NCBI GenBank assembly: GCA_000702245.1
Contig: KL370879.1
Span: 95,443 to 159,442 of the forward strand
Length of the DNA stretch: 64,000 nucleotides
Source: Lachnospiraceae bacterium C6A11
GTDB taxonomy: Bacteria; Bacillota; Clostridia; Lachnospirales; Lachnospiraceae
Direction: 5' to 3'
Under the pieces are notes generated by a model. It saw nothing but the letters and a program-made list of their open reading frames with translations, did no database searches and was not told the DNA's origin. Positions 45,927-55,832 of the stretch are shown one piece after another (the first letter of the stretch is position 1; each line of letters opens with the position of its first letter). A program made the position numbers and the translations under genes.

Positions 45927-47894
45927 ATGAAAAAACTTTTATTCATTAAAAAAAGAGCTTCCGCTCTCATTCTTACGTCACTTCTTGCCGCAGCCTCTCT
46001 TCTTACCGGCTGCGGCAAGAAGGATGAAGATGTTTCTGACGTAACAACACGCCAGACGAATACCACAGATACTGTTTCTACAGACACACAGACTACTGAG
46101 GATATAACAACTACTGAGGAACCGACCACAGAGGCACCTACGCCTCTTACGCTTGCCGGTTCAGCCAAGCTCCTCAGTGCCGATGATCATCTGTATGACA
46201 TCACCGGAATGCTGCCTGTAAAGGAAGGTATGGATGTTCTTGATATTGCCGCAGAAGGAAACGGAAACCTCCTCGTGCTTTATCAGAATAATTATACTAC
46301 TGAAGGCGCCTGCTACTGCATCGACCGTGTGAATCTCTTTACCGGTCAATCAACTACAGTCTGTGACAAAAAGGACCTTATCTTTGATGATGATTATGTA
46401 ATTTACGGAACTGTAAGGTTTGCATCGATCGATCCTATCGTTGTTTATGAAAGCATCGCCAGGAGATTCTATCTTCCTGAGGGAGACTATGACTACACTG
46501 ATAAGCTTCCTGATGAAGATGCCCCTCTGGGTATATTTACCTATAACGGCAGCATCTACACCAACACCTATGGCGGCAATCTCTGCAAATACGATATTTC
46601 AACAAGCACTCCTGTAGTTGAAACCATCTGGAATTCTCCTGACTCCTGCGAAGCCTATGCTTTAGAAAAGATAATCGGAAATAGTGTCATTTTCAGCGCA
46701 TATCCGAAATATGAAAGTATCGATGGCAAAGTTTATTTTGTTATCGACCTTGCCACCGGTAAAACTGTCGAGACATACAGCATGATTCCTCGACTTGAAT
46801 ACTCTTTAGCCCAGACTTCAGATGCAAATATTTATTACCACTCAAATCTTGATAACTCATCAATTGATGTTATAAAGGATAATACAATACTTTCACTTTG
46901 TCCTTCCGGGGATGATGAGATCTGTACTCTGCTTCGTGAGTGCGGGCTCACCACCAAATCGGGCAGCTACTGCCTCTCTGAGGACGGTCTTGTATTCTTT
47001 GCAGGCACAAATATAGATACCTTTGATACAGTTCTTTTCTGGGATATGGCCTGTGCGGAAGCCAAAACCTACAGCGAAGAGCATACCCCTTACGAAGTGA
47101 TAGAGATCAATCAGGAAACTACAGAAGCCTACGCTAAGAAGCTCAGTGACAAGTTCGATATCGACGTCCGCCTCTATAGCTCGGAAGACGTTGAAGTACC
47201 GGACGTATTTGACTACGATATAACTCCGGAAACTGAATACATAAGGTTTTACAAGGTTCTCAGCCTGCTGGACAAGTGTTACTCTAATTATCCTGAGGGC
47301 TTCTTTACACAGCTTTATCAAACCGCAGCACCCCTTCGCGTGATACTGGCCAACTCCTTGATCGGTACCGGTGAAAATACCGTCACCACTGCCGCAGGTC
47401 TCGTTAACAGCGATGCGATCGGTGACTACGTCTACCTTTCAACCTTCGAGGGAAATACGTCTGAAGACACTATTTACCACGAAACAGCCCATGTAATCTA
47501 TAACAAGCTTTGTGCAGACGGAATCTTCCTTGAATACCAGGATCAGTGGGACGCGCTGAATCCTCCTGATTTTGAATACGCATATTCCTACAGGATGGAT
47601 GATAACCCAAGCAATGAATATACCGGGGATAACATTTACGAAGACCCTGATATCAATAATGTTTACTTTGTTACTGCATATTCAAAGACCTATCTGACCG
47701 AGGATATCGCAACAATGATGGGCCGACTTCTTTGGCACGAAATTCCTGACCGTTTCTTCGGTGGCGATCACATCCAGGCAAAATATAAGCTCCTCTTCGA
47801 GATAATTCGTAAGGGTTTTGATACTACCGGCTGGCCTGAGCAGACCTTTTGGGAGAAGCAGGCTCAGAAGGCTTACGACCTGGCACACGAATAG
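45927..47894 (+). CDS. Lipoprotein with HExxH metallopeptidase motif
   Basis: 655 residues. Signal peptide with lipobox LTGC (Cys29), a Thr/Glu/Asp-rich stalk (about 33-70), a large beta-rich region with repeated YNGSIY/LFTG-like blades that resembles a propeller (75-400), and a C-terminal zincin-like part: TIYHETAHVIYN with H518-E-T-A-H522, and downstream acidic YLTEDIATMMGRLLWHE. Expected to be a surface-anchored zinc peptidase of unknown target. Its 3' end overlaps the convergent symporter gene by 71 bases. Ribosome site GGTGTACGG is weak. Confidence 0.8.
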   Translation: MKKLLFIKKRASALILTSLLAAASLLTGCGKKDEDVSDVTTRQTNTTDTVSTDTQTTEDITTTEEPTTEAPTPLTLAGSAKLLSADDHLYDITGMLPVKEGMDVLDIAAEGNGNLLVLYQNNYTTEGACYCIDRVNLFTGQSTTVCDKKDLIFDDDYVIYGTVRFASIDPIVVYESIARRFYLPEGDYDYTDKLPDEDAPLGIFTYNGSIYTNTYGGNLCKYDISTSTPVVETIWNSPDSCEAYALEKIIGNSVIFSAYPKYESIDGKVYFVIDLATGKTVETYSMIPRLEYSLAQTSDANIYYHSNLDNSSIDVIKDNTILSLCPSGDDEICTLLRECGLTTKSGSYCLSEDGLVFFAGTNIDTFDTVLFWDMACAEAKTYSEEHTPYEVIEINQETTEAYAKKLSDKFDIDVRLYSSEDVEVPDVFDYDITPETEYIRFYKVLSLLDKCYSNYPEGFFTQLYQTAAPLRVILANSLIGTGENTVTTAAGLVNSDAIGDYVYLSTFEGNTSEDTIYHETAHVIYNKLCADGIFLEYQDQWDALNPPDFEYAYSYRMDDNPSNEYTGDNIYEDPDINNVYFVTAYSKTYLTEDIATMMGRLLWHEIPDRFFGGDHIQAKYKLLFEIIRKGFDTTGWPEQTFWEKQAQKAYDLAHE

Positions 47895-49248
47895 ATAGAA
47901 CTGCAATAATAAGTGAGAATCCCATACCAACAAGTGACATATTGCTTTCTACAAAGTTTGGCAGGTTAAGCTTAGCTACAAACTCCGGGAAGTAAGCTCC
48001 GGCAACTCCGAAGGCACCTCCGACCACAACTGCTGCTACCCAGACCGGTACGACCAGTCTTCTCTTCTTATACGCAAATATCGCAACAAGCAGTGGGAAG
48101 ATTACTCCCGGCGTATAAACCGAATATGCATTACTGAGCAGTGTGATTATATCTCCGCTTCCGGCCAGAGCCATCACCATTGATAGACCTCCAAAAACCA
48201 ATATAGCCGCTCTGACCAGGAGTATGCTGTCCTTTTTGATTATATCCTTTACGAATATTGTTGATGCATTCACGAGACAGGTATCGGTTGACGAAAGGAT
48301 GGCCGAAACAAGTCCCATAGAAAGCATGATACCGATCGGTGCAGGGATTGAATGTTTGATAACATACATAAGTGCATTCATATCTCCCAATGTTTCAGGC
48401 GAGATATTGTATTTTGCCCACATACCGATCAGAACGATTATCACCGCATAAACCAGAAGCGCAAGTCCGCCTGTCAGTGCCGACTTTTTAGCTGTCTTCT
48501 CATCCTTCGAGATAAGGTTTCTCGACATGATATCCGGTCCGAGGAAATATACTCCACCGATCACAAAGAACTGTGTCAGAAGGTTTATCGGTCTGTAATC
48601 CTTATTGATGAATTCAATATTCTCAGCTACAGAAGCTGTATTTCCGTCTGCAAAGAAGTAAAGATATACGCAGCAGGCCGTGATGCCAAGCACTATCATA
48701 ACGAACTGCACCGCATCGGTCTTCACAACCGAAAGCTGTCCGCCGATAGTCGTATAAAGAATCACGCATATTGCAACCACGACAAATACAGTCTTACTGC
48801 TCTTTCCTGTAATGAAAGAGATAACTCCGCTCATCGCAACAAGCTGTCCTGCGATAATACCGATCCACGAAACAACAATAACTATCGAAACTATCAGCTC
48901 CGCAGGTCTTCCTGCCATGATACGAACCGCATGTGGAAGCGTATCTGCGTTCAGGCTTCTGACCTTCTCCGATATAAGCAGTGACTGAAGGAGCAGTCCA
49001 ACCGCTCCAAATATGAGCCACCAGATACCAGGAAAGCCGATATTATAAACTGTCGTTGTGATTCCCATTGTGGTTGACGCGCCGATCACGGTTGCCAGAA
49101 GCGACATTATAACGACGAAGGATGTCTGCTTCTTTCCTGCTACCGCGAAATCATTGAAGTTCTTCGCTTTCCTGATGTCGATCACGCCTATCACGATCAA
49201 AACTGCCAGATAGATAACAAGTAATACTGTAAGTGCTGTGCTGTTCAT
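47824..49248 (-). CDS. Sodium:solute symporter (SSS family)
   Basis: 474 residues from ATG 49248 (GAGG nine bases before; the upstream extension is hydrophilic and lies in a structured leader). About 13 membrane helices with the SSS pattern, for example FAVAGKKQTSFVVIMSLLAT, TIGGQLSVVKTDAVQFVMI and SAILSSTDTCLVNASTIFVKDI. It imports an unidentified organic solute with sodium. The last 20 residues are polar (GRKPSEPASPKRSAQ) and encoded antisense to the end of the lipoprotein gene. Expression appears controlled by an unusual promoter and leader (49284-49431). Confidence 0.93.
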   Translation of the reverse strand: MNSTALTVLLVIYLAVLIVIGVIDIRKAKNFNDFAVAGKKQTSFVVIMSLLATVIGASTTMGITTTVYNIGFPGIWWLIFGAVGLLLQSLLISEKVRSLNADTLPHAVRIMAGRPAELIVSIVIVVSWIGIIAGQLVAMSGVISFITGKSSKTVFVVVAICVILYTTIGGQLSVVKTDAVQFVMIVLGITACCVYLYFFADGNTASVAENIEFINKDYRPINLLTQFFVIGGVYFLGPDIMSRNLISKDEKTAKKSALTGGLALLVYAVIIVLIGMWAKYNISPETLGDMNALMYVIKHSIPAPIGIMLSMGLVSAILSSTDTCLVNASTIFVKDIIKKDSILLVRAAILVFGGLSMVMALAGSGDIITLLSNAYSVYTPGVIFPLLVAIFAYKKRRLVVPVWVAAVVVGGAFGVAGAYFPEFVAKLNLPNFVESNMSLVGMGFSLIIAVLSIRVPGRKPSEPASPKRSAQASR

Positions 49249-49283
49249 TTTCTTATGCCTCGCTTGATGTAATATATTAAAAT

Positions 49284-49362
49284 ACGGATCACCGAACGAT
49301 CCCGGCAATCTTAGGACTGGTCAATGATGTAAATACAATTGCCTTCGATATCGATGATCCGT
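49284..49362 (-). promoter_or_regulatory. Structured leader of the symporter gene
   Basis: In the transcript ACGGATCA (5', 49355-49362) pairs with TGATCCGT (49284-49291), and GGCAAT with ATTGCC inside; the lower stem is followed by TATTTTAATAT. This terminator-like fold lies between promoter and start codon, so it may act as an attenuator. Confidence 0.5.
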
Positions 49363-49367
49363 GTTGT

Positions 49368-49396
49368 ATAATAATACAACAAGAAGATATTGTCAA
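49368..49396 (-). promoter_or_regulatory. Consensus promoter of the symporter gene
   Basis: Minus strand TTGACA (49391-49396), 17 bases, TATTAT (49368-49373). The -35 box lies inside a 21-bp inverted repeat; the -10 box is the centre of the dyad GTTGTAT..ATACAAC. Confidence 0.75.
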
Positions 49397-49431
49397 CCTT
49401 AATCGCGCAGAAGGTTGACAATATCTTCTTG
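49380..49431. repeat. Perfect 21-bp inverted repeat over the -35 box
   Basis: Arms 49380-49400 (starting CAAGAAGATATTGTCAACCT) and 49411-49431 are exact complements, loop AATCGCGCAG. Without an adjacent T run on the minus strand, and sitting on the promoter, it looks like an operator rather than a terminator, though on the other strand it could also end prfA-independent transcripts. Confidence 0.85.
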
Positions 49432-49508
49432 ATTCATTTTGTCATCTATTAATTATCAAGTATTAAACAATCTAATCCGTCATAATACTTTAAAAATAAC
49501 ACTCCGGA

Positions 49509-50582
49509 TTAGTTCTCCTCAACGTTAGCCAGCTTAGCAGCCTGGTCTGCTGCTGTAAGGCTGTCTATGATCTCCTGAATATCTCCGTTAAGTATTTCCT
49601 CAAGTCTGTAAAGTGTAAGCTTGATTCTGTGATCTGTAACACGTCCCTGTGGGAAGTTGTAGGTACGGATCTTCTCTGAACGGTCGCCTGTACCGATCTG
49701 GCTTCTTCTTGCCTCAGCTTCTGCATCGTGAGCCTTCTGCTGCTCGATGTCGTAAAGCTTTGTACGAAGAAGTGCAAATGCCTTCGCTCTGTTCTGGATC
49801 TGCGACTTCTCTGTCTGGCTGTAGATAACGATTCCTGTAGGAATATGTGTAAGTCTTACGGCAGAGTCGGTTGTATTTACGCACTGACCACCGTTTCCGG
49901 AAGCACGCATAACGTCGATTCTGATATCCTTCTCATCGATTACAACGTCAACCTCTTCAGCCTCAGGCATGATAGCAACTGTAGCTGTAGATGTATGAAT
50001 ACGTCCGCCTGACTCAGTCTCAGGAACTCTCTGTACACGGTGAACGCCGCTTTCGTATTTAAGCTTTGAATATGCGCCCTTACCGATGATATTGAAGATA
50101 ACTTCCTTGAAACCACCGATACCATTCTCATTGCTGTCAATGATCTCGATCTTCCATCTGTGGCTCTCTGCGTAATGCTGATACATTCTGAAGAGCTCTC
50201 CTGCGAAGAGGGCTGCCTCATCTCCACCTGCACCTGCACGGATCTCGACAACAACGTTCTTGTCATCGTTAGGATCCTTAGGAAGAAGAAGTATCTTCAG
50301 CTCCTGCTCGCATACCTCAACGTGTTTCTTAGCCTCAGCAAGCTCCTCACGAGCCATCTCCTTCATCTCTTCGTCAGATTCCATATCGATTATCTCCAGG
50401 CTGTCTGCAACATCCTGCTTAGCCTGCTTGTACTCATTGTATTTCTCTACGATCGGAGATATATCACTCTGATCCTTCATAAGCTTTCTGTAACGTTCCT
50501 GGTCGTTTACAACTGCCGGATCCGAAAGCTCCTTTAATATCTCATTTAACTTCTCTACGAGGTCGTCTAATTTATCAAACAT
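49509..50582 (-). CDS. prfA: Peptide chain release factor 1
   Basis: 357 residues from ATG 50582 (AGGAGAG nine bases before; eight-residue extension rejected). The catalytic GGQ loop is in [19 protein letters not shown], and the stop-codon recognition region and [18 protein letters not shown] segment are intact. Terminates translation at UAA and UAG. Follows prmC, the methyltransferase that modifies the GGQ glutamine. Confidence 0.97.
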   Translation of the reverse strand: MFDKLDDLVEKLNEILKELSDPAVVNDQERYRKLMKDQSDISPIVEKYNEYKQAKQDVADSLEIIDMESDEEMKEMAREELAEAKKHVEVCEQELKILLLPKDPNDDKNVVVEIRAGAGGDEAALFAGELFRMYQHYAESHRWKIEIIDSNENGIGGFKEVIFNIIGKGAYSKLKYESGVHRVQRVPETESGGRIHTSTATVAIMPEAEEVDVVIDEKDIRIDVMRASGNGGQCVNTTDSAVRLTHIPTGIVIYSQTEKSQIQNRAKAFALLRTKLYDIEQQKAHDAEAEARRSQIGTGDRSEKIRTYNFPQGRVTDHRIKLTLYRLEEILNGDIQEIIDSLTAADQAAKLANVEEN

Positions 50583-50649
50583 ATTTTTCTCTCCTGTTAT
50601 TTTCAATTATTATTATCTTTACGTTGAAATATCCACGATTTAGTTACTA

Positions 50650-51555
50650 TTAACCGAATCTAAGCAGGTCTATCTCGATCACTTTGTCATCTTCAGCTTT
50701 AAGCCTTCCGGTGACAACTCTGTCCAGCCCTGCCAGATCCTTAACCAATCTAATGTCTGTAAATCCTGCCTCTACAAGAAGCTTCCTCGTGTCCTCATAT
50801 TGATCATATCCTATCTCTAAAAATATCGCCCCGCCACCACGTAGATGCTTCGGTGCCTCACCAATTATCCTTCTGTAAAACTTCAGACCGTCCTCATCAC
50901 CGTCAAGCGCGAGCATCGGTTCAAAGTCCTTAACCTCCTCCATAAGAGTTGGTATCACATCACTTCTTATATACGGTGGGTTGCTGACTATTATATCGAA
51001 AGCGGTCGTAGATAGTTCCAAATAAATATCCGTTTTAACGAGCTTTACGTCTGCCCCGAGCTGCTTAGCATTCTTCCCGGCAACTCTCAGCGCATCCTCG
51101 GAAATATCAGCCAACGTAACCTCATCGACAGTGCCCTTCGCCTTCCTTCCGAGAAAACAGCTCAGGCCTATACATCCCGAACCTGTACACATATCAAGCA
51201 GCCTGACGGGCTTATCCTTATACTCCTTACCCAGGTATTTCAGCACCTCTTCAACAAGTATTTCCGTATCCGCTCTCGGAATCAGAACCGCCTCATCAAC
51301 ATAGAAATCATATTCCATAAAGCCAACACTGTGCATAATATACTGGAGCGGATAATGACCCGCCCTTTTTTCGATCAGCTTAAGGTATTCCTCAGCCTTA
51401 CCGGCCTCAGCTTCCCTGTCTCTACCGAGCAGCAGCGCCGTCTCGTCCAGACCAAATACATATTTTATAAGAGCTTTACTGTCATATGCGGCATTATCGA
51501 TTCCGGCTGCTTCCAACTTTCCGGTGCCTTGCCTCATTAAATCATAAATAATCAT
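50650..51555 (-). CDS. prmC: Release factor glutamine methyltransferase PrmC
   Basis: 301 residues. N-terminal helical domain, then the methyltransferase: RLLDMCTGSGCIGLSC, and the catalytic IIVSNPPYI motif. It methylates the Gln of the GGQ motif of RF1 and RF2. Adjacent to prfA on the same strand. RBS CGGAG before ATG 51555. Confidence 0.96.
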   Translation of the reverse strand: MIIYDLMRQGTGKLEAAGIDNAAYDSKALIKYVFGLDETALLLGRDREAEAGKAEEYLKLIEKRAGHYPLQYIMHSVGFMEYDFYVDEAVLIPRADTEILVEEVLKYLGKEYKDKPVRLLDMCTGSGCIGLSCFLGRKAKGTVDEVTLADISEDALRVAGKNAKQLGADVKLVKTDIYLELSTTAFDIIVSNPPYIRSDVIPTLMEEVKDFEPMLALDGDEDGLKFYRRIIGEAPKHLRGGGAIFLEIGYDQYEDTRKLLVEAGFTDIRLVKDLAGLDRVVTGRLKAEDDKVIEIDLLRFG

Positions 51556-51658
51556 CTATAACTCCGCTTTTTTCGTTTATGTGATGATAACATATTGCAT
51601 CGAAAGATCACAAATCAAACTAATCAAGCAATAATCATTGATCTACGCCATATCTCGA

Positions 51659-52702
51659 TCACTTCTCAAACGAATGATTCCTTACGCAATCGATATACTC
51701 TCTCCAGTCGATAACCGCCTCAACCGACTTAATTGCAACCTCACACATCTCAGCATCCGGTTCTCTTGTGGTAAGCCTCTGTACCCAGAAGCCCGGCTGG
51801 CTGAGCATTCTCGCAAACCAGTTTTCGTGGCTTCCCGCGTATCTGATGATCTCGTAGGAAATACCCGCGATCACAGGGATCAGCAGCAGCCTCGAAACCA
51901 GTCTCAGCCACATGACTTTAGTCCTGATAAACATAAATACCACAATACTGATAAACATTACGATGAACAAAAAGCTTGTTCCGCAGCGTCTGTGGAAACG
52001 TGTATGCTTCATAACATTTTCAGGAGTCAGCTCGTCGCCGGCCTCCATACAGTTTATCGTCTTATGCTCCGCGCCGTGATACATAAAGGTTCTGTGTATC
52101 TCCTCCATCTTGGATATAAGCCAGACATAGCCGATAAATATTGACATTCTGAGGAGACCCTCAACAAGATTTACCAGTATCGAGCTATCGGTCACCTTGT
52201 AAAGCAGACCTGCAACATAGGTCGGCAGAAGCATAAATACAGCTATTGCGAACGCAAGCGAAACAATGAGAGTCAGCACAAGGTAGCCGCCGCTTCCTTC
52301 CCTCTCCTTTTCCTTCTCTCTTGCCTTCTTAAAGCCTTCCTTCTTCTTCTCAACCTTCTCGGCGAGCTTATCAGCCTTATCGGTCTTACCCTCGGCCTTA
52401 AGCGCCTCTATCTTCTTCTGTTTATTCTCTATCCACTCCTCTTCGTATTTCTCATCAGAGTCGTCATATTCAGCCGACTTCATCAGAGTTCCGATTCCTA
52501 TATAGAGTGACTCGATGAAGTTCACAACGCCCCTTAAGATTGGTATCCTGAAGAGCACACATCTGCTTCCGAAGGAATTATATTTAGTTACAGTAACATC
52601 TATCTCGTGGTCCGGCTTCCTTACCGAAAGCGCATAGCTTTCAGGCCCCTTCATCATTATGCCTTCAAGAACGGCCTGACCACCGATATGAACTTCTTTC
52701 AT
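51659..52702 (-). CDS. DUF1385 (YqhQ-type) membrane protein
   Basis: 347 residues. Start VHIGGQAVLEGIMMKGPESYALSVR and YHGAEHKTINCMEAGDELT, FHRRCGTSFLF are the DUF1385 signature. Several membrane helices. A Lys/Glu coiled insertion of about 60 residues (90-150, KKIEALKAEGKTDKADKLAE) is longer than in the Bacillus homologue. Function not established. It lies in its usual place between rpmE and prmC. Confidence 0.9.
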   Translation of the reverse strand: MKEVHIGGQAVLEGIMMKGPESYALSVRKPDHEIDVTVTKYNSFGSRCVLFRIPILRGVVNFIESLYIGIGTLMKSAEYDDSDEKYEEEWIENKQKKIEALKAEGKTDKADKLAEKVEKKKEGFKKAREKEKEREGSGGYLVLTLIVSLAFAIAVFMLLPTYVAGLLYKVTDSSILVNLVEGLLRMSIFIGYVWLISKMEEIHRTFMYHGAEHKTINCMEAGDELTPENVMKHTRFHRRCGTSFLFIVMFISIVVFMFIRTKVMWLRLVSRLLLIPVIAGISYEIIRYAGSHENWFARMLSQPGFWVQRLTTREPDAEMCEVAIKSVEAVIDWREYIDCVRNHSFEK

Positions 52703-52758
52703 ATATTTTCCCTATTTAAAAATCATGAGAATCTCACGATCATACTCATCCGATTATT

Positions 52759-52803
52759 AAAAAATATGGCAATCTAGCCTGTATACGCCGGATTGCCATA
52801 CTT
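52759..52803 (-). terminator. Terminator after rpmE
   Basis: TATGGCAATC (52765-52774) pairs with GATTGCCATA (52791-52800), minus-strand T run 52759-52764. Confidence 0.85.
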
Positions 52804-52820
52804 TTTCAAAACAATTTATA

Positions 52821-53021
52821 CTACTGAACGCCGTATTTCTTATTGAACTTATCAATACGTCCACGGGCAGCAATATTCTTCTGCGTACCTGTGTAGAATG
52901 AATGGCACTTTGAGCAGATCTCGACGTGGATCTCCTTCTTGGTTGAACCTGTAACAAACTCGTTACCACAGTTACATACAACCTTTGCCTGATAATACTC
53001 CGGATGTACTCCTTCTCTCAT
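52821..53021 (-). CDS. rpmE: 50S ribosomal protein L31 (zinc-binding form)
   Basis: 66 residues. [10 protein letters not shown] and the zinc cysteines C16, C18, C36 and C39 mark the zinc-containing L31 type. RBS AAAAGGAG before ATG 53021. Ends at a strong terminator. Confidence 0.97.
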   Translation of the reverse strand: MREGVHPEYYQAKVVCNCGNEFVTGSTKKEIHVEICSKCHSFYTGTQKNIAARGRIDKFNKKYGVQ

Positions 53022-53201
53022 TTCAATTCTCCTTTTAACATTAACGTATATGAGACACTATACCGCCTTAGAAAAGTCCCAAGAACAAAACTATGCTGTA
53101 TCTCGATCCCATACCAGCAACATTACAGATGATACCATACATGTTGCAAAGTTTCAAGTGTTTATTTTTATTTATGTTCTGAATATTTTTCTCGGCTGTT
53201 T

Positions 53202-53328
53202 CCGGCATCACTTGTCCGCTACCGACTCTGTTCAGCCCGGCATCACTTGTCCGCCGCCGACTTTATTCAGACCGGCATCACTTGTCCGCTACCGACTCTG
53301 TTCAGCCCGGTATCAATTGTCCGCATTC
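53202..53328. repeat. 35-bp tandem repeat, 3.6 units
   Basis: Units begin CCGGCATCACTTGTCCGCTA at 53202, 53237 and 53272, with a partial copy at 53307. Units 1 and 3 are identical; unit 2 differs at five positions. Repeats are contiguous without spacers. The last unit runs into the vanZ-family stop codon. The remainder of 53022-53201 is the rpmE promoter region and shows no gene. Confidence 0.9.
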
Positions 53329-53884
53329 ATTCCTTCTTCATAACCGAGAAAGCACTCATAATGAGTATAGTCACGATTGCTGCGATCAGCGCTCCTACCG
53401 TATTGTGAAATATGTCATCAAATTCGAAATATCCACGCTTTGTAGCAAGCTGCGTCACCTCAATCGCTGTTGAAAAAGTAAGCGCCGTCAGCACTGTTTT
53501 GATTATCTTCTTTCTCCTTACGATGATCGGTACCAGCACTCCTATCGGTACCAGCATCAGGATATTCAGCGTGAGTTCCTTCTTCAGATACTCTCCAAGC
53601 TCCGTGCCCTTACGTATTTCCTCATAATCTCTGAAAAGTCTGAACACGCCCTTTGCCTCTTCGTCCCTGCTTCTGTCAAGCACGGTCGATGCAAATACCA
53701 GAAAGATATATGGCAGGAGCAGTGAAAGTGCGATCCTCCTCATGAGGCTCAGCCTTCCCGAACAGATAAATGTGACCACCATTATGATTGCCGCTATATA
53801 GTAATAATGTGTTTTTATGTCCGCTACGATGAATAAATAGTCTATGGTCTTATCTCCTCGCAAATATCTTCTTACAATAATCAA
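53327..53884 (-). CDS. VanZ family membrane protein
   Basis: About 185 residues with four or five membrane helices. [34 protein letters not shown] is the VanZ core. The family is named after a teicoplanin-resistance gene, but most chromosomal members have no known role. The start is uncertain: TTG 53884 inside the end of rho has a modest AGGGAA site; no ATG is near the stronger GAGGAG at about 53850. Overlaps rho by 35 bases. Confidence 0.8.
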   Translation of the reverse strand: MIIVRRYLRGDKTIDYLFIVADIKTHYYYIAAIIMVVTFICSGRLSLMRRIALSLLLPYIFLVFASTVLDRSRDEEAKGVFRLFRDYEEIRKGTELGEYLKKELTLNILMLVPIGVLVPIIVRRKKIIKTVLTALTFSTAIEVTQLATKRGYFEFDDIFHNTVGALIAAIVTILIMSAFSVMKKE

Positions 53885-55697
53885 GGAATTCCCTGTTGTT
53901 CCTTGTCTTCGTAAATATCTTGATGATCTCCTCGGTTATTTCGTCGCTCTTCAGCCCTCTCAGCTGTCTGTGGATGGTATCAAGCACATCCTGCTCCTCA
54001 ACTGTGAGAAGAAGGTCATCCTTTCTGGTTCCCGACTTAGCTATATCAATAGCCGGAAATACTCTCTTCTCCGACAGATTTCTGTCGAGAACAAGCTCCA
54101 TATTACCGGTTCCCTTGAATTCCTCAAACACAACGTCGTCCATCCTGCTGCCTGTATCAATAAGCGCTGTAGCAAGGATTGTCAGGCTTCCGCCCTCTCT
54201 CATATTTCTTGCTGCTCCGAAGAACTTCTTTGGCATATGCAGAGCCGCCGGATCAAGACCGCCCGAAAGTGTACGTCCGCTCGGTGCAACCGTAAGGTTG
54301 TAAGCTCTTGAAAGTCTTGTGATACTATCTATAAGGATAACAACATCCTTCTTACTCTCAACAAGTCTCTTGGCTCTCTCGATAACCATCTCGGAAACTC
54401 TCTTATGATGCTCCGGAAGTTCGTCAAAGGTTGAATAGATAACCTCTGCATTCGGTCCCTCGATAGACTCCTTGATGTCAGTAACCTCCTCAGGTCTCTC
54501 ATCGATGAGTAGTACCAGAAGGTTCATATCCGGATATGCAACACTTATTCTCTTCGCGATCTGCTTAAGAAGTGTCGTCTTACCTGCCTTCGGAGGTGAA
54601 ACGATCATACCTCTCTGCCCCTTTCCGATAGGCGAGAACAGATCCACAATTCTGAGTGAAACAGGCGCATTGTTGTAATCAAGTCTGATCCTCTCATTTG
54701 GAAATACAGGTGTCATATCCTCGAAATGTAATCTTCTGCTTATCTCGGCCGGTGACATACCATTTACCGACTCGATAAAGAGAAGTGCTCTGAACTTCTC
54801 GTTCGGACCCATTTTCGTTCTGATAGGTCCCTTAATTATATCTCCGGTCCTGAGCCCGAACTTTCTTATCTGCGCAGGTGATATGTAAATATCCTTCTCA
54901 CCCGGCATGTAGTTATCACTTCTTATAAAGCCGTAGCCCTCAGACATGACCTCAAGTATTCCGGCTGCATATTCACCGCTTGCAAGAGTCGGATTGTACT
55001 CCTGCCCATCATACTGCATGGTACTCGGTGCTTCCGGTTTCAGTGATACTTCCGGTTTCTGTATTGACTCAGTCTTTTGAACATTTTCTGTCCTCTGAGC
55101 ATTTTCATTCTTCTGAGCATCACTGTCAGTTTTAATATTCTGACTGTCCTGAGTTTTATTATCTGTTCCAAATGTCTCCATTATCTTTCCAACTGCATTT
55201 GAAACCTGCTCATTTTTCTTATCAATATCAGACAGCTTCTCACTGATTTCTTTTTTTAATACTGTTCTGCGAGGAGTTTTCCTATCTACTGTTTTTCTCT
55301 TATCAGTTGCTGGATTCTCTGCAGACTTCTTTCTTGCCGGTTTCTTCTCTTCTGCAGGATTCTCCTCAACCGTCTTTATTTCTGCCTTCTTTAATTTCTC
55401 TGTCTTCTCTGCTGACTTTTTCTCAGCCTTCTCTTTTTTCACAGGTTTCTCTGCAGGCTTTTTCTCAGTCTTCTCTGTTTTCACAGGCTTCTCTGCAGAC
55501 TTCTTAGATTCTGCGGTCTTCTCTGCAGACTTTTTCTCGGCCTTCTCTGCAGGCTTCTCCGCAGCCTTCTGCATCATAAGATCAACATTTGTAAGAAGCT
55601 CGATAAGTTCAGCCTTCTTCAGATGTTCAATATCACGGAGCCCCTTCTCCCCTGCGATCTTCTTCAGATCGTCAATCTTCATCTTGCTGTAATTCAT
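53850..55697 (-). CDS. rho: Transcription termination factor Rho with large disordered insertion
   Basis: 615 residues against about 420 in E. coli. Rho_N helical domain at 1-45, then about 190 residues of Lys/Glu/Ala/Pro low complexity with AEKK, PAEK and KKSAEK units, then the cold-shock RNA-binding domain ([18 protein letters not shown], about 240-310) and the hexameric ATPase ([37 protein letters not shown]). Core motifs are complete. Such N-terminal insertions are known in some Clostridia, Bacteroidetes and Actinobacteria and have been linked to RNA binding or condensates. RBS AAAGGAAATGT. Confidence 0.97.
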   Translation of the reverse strand: MNYSKMKIDDLKKIAGEKGLRDIEHLKKAELIELLTNVDLMMQKAAEKPAEKAEKKSAEKTAESKKSAEKPVKTEKTEKKPAEKPVKKEKAEKKSAEKTEKLKKAEIKTVEENPAEEKKPARKKSAENPATDKRKTVDRKTPRRTVLKKEISEKLSDIDKKNEQVSNAVGKIMETFGTDNKTQDSQNIKTDSDAQKNENAQRTENVQKTESIQKPEVSLKPEAPSTMQYDGQEYNPTLASGEYAAGILEVMSEGYGFIRSDNYMPGEKDIYISPAQIRKFGLRTGDIIKGPIRTKMGPNEKFRALLFIESVNGMSPAEISRRLHFEDMTPVFPNERIRLDYNNAPVSLRIVDLFSPIGKGQRGMIVSPPKAGKTTLLKQIAKRISVAYPDMNLLVLLIDERPEEVTDIKESIEGPNAEVIYSTFDELPEHHKRVSEMVIERAKRLVESKKDVVILIDSITRLSRAYNLTVAPSGRTLSGGLDPAALHMPKKFFGAARNMREGGSLTILATALIDTGSRMDDVVFEEFKGTGNMELVLDRNLSEKRVFPAIDIAKSGTRKDDLLLTVEEQDVLDTIHRQLRGLKSDEITEEIIKIFTKTRNNREFLDYCKKIFARR

Positions 55698-55832
55698 ACA
55701 TTTCCTTTCTTAGATAATATGTATTTATGTTTACGTTCATATTTGTTTATGATACTAATGTATTTCGTTGCAATTAAATCCTTTTTGTCGTATTCTATTA
55801 ATACGCGACAATTAACAAAACAAGGAGTTAGT

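Noticed and set aside
49380-49431. Simple terminator of prfA
   Set aside because: The perfect arms lack a T run on the prfA strand and contain the -35 box of the symporter promoter, so an operator is the better reading.
53202-53328. CRISPR array
   Set aside because: The 35-bp repeats are contiguous with no unique spacers and no cas genes are nearby.
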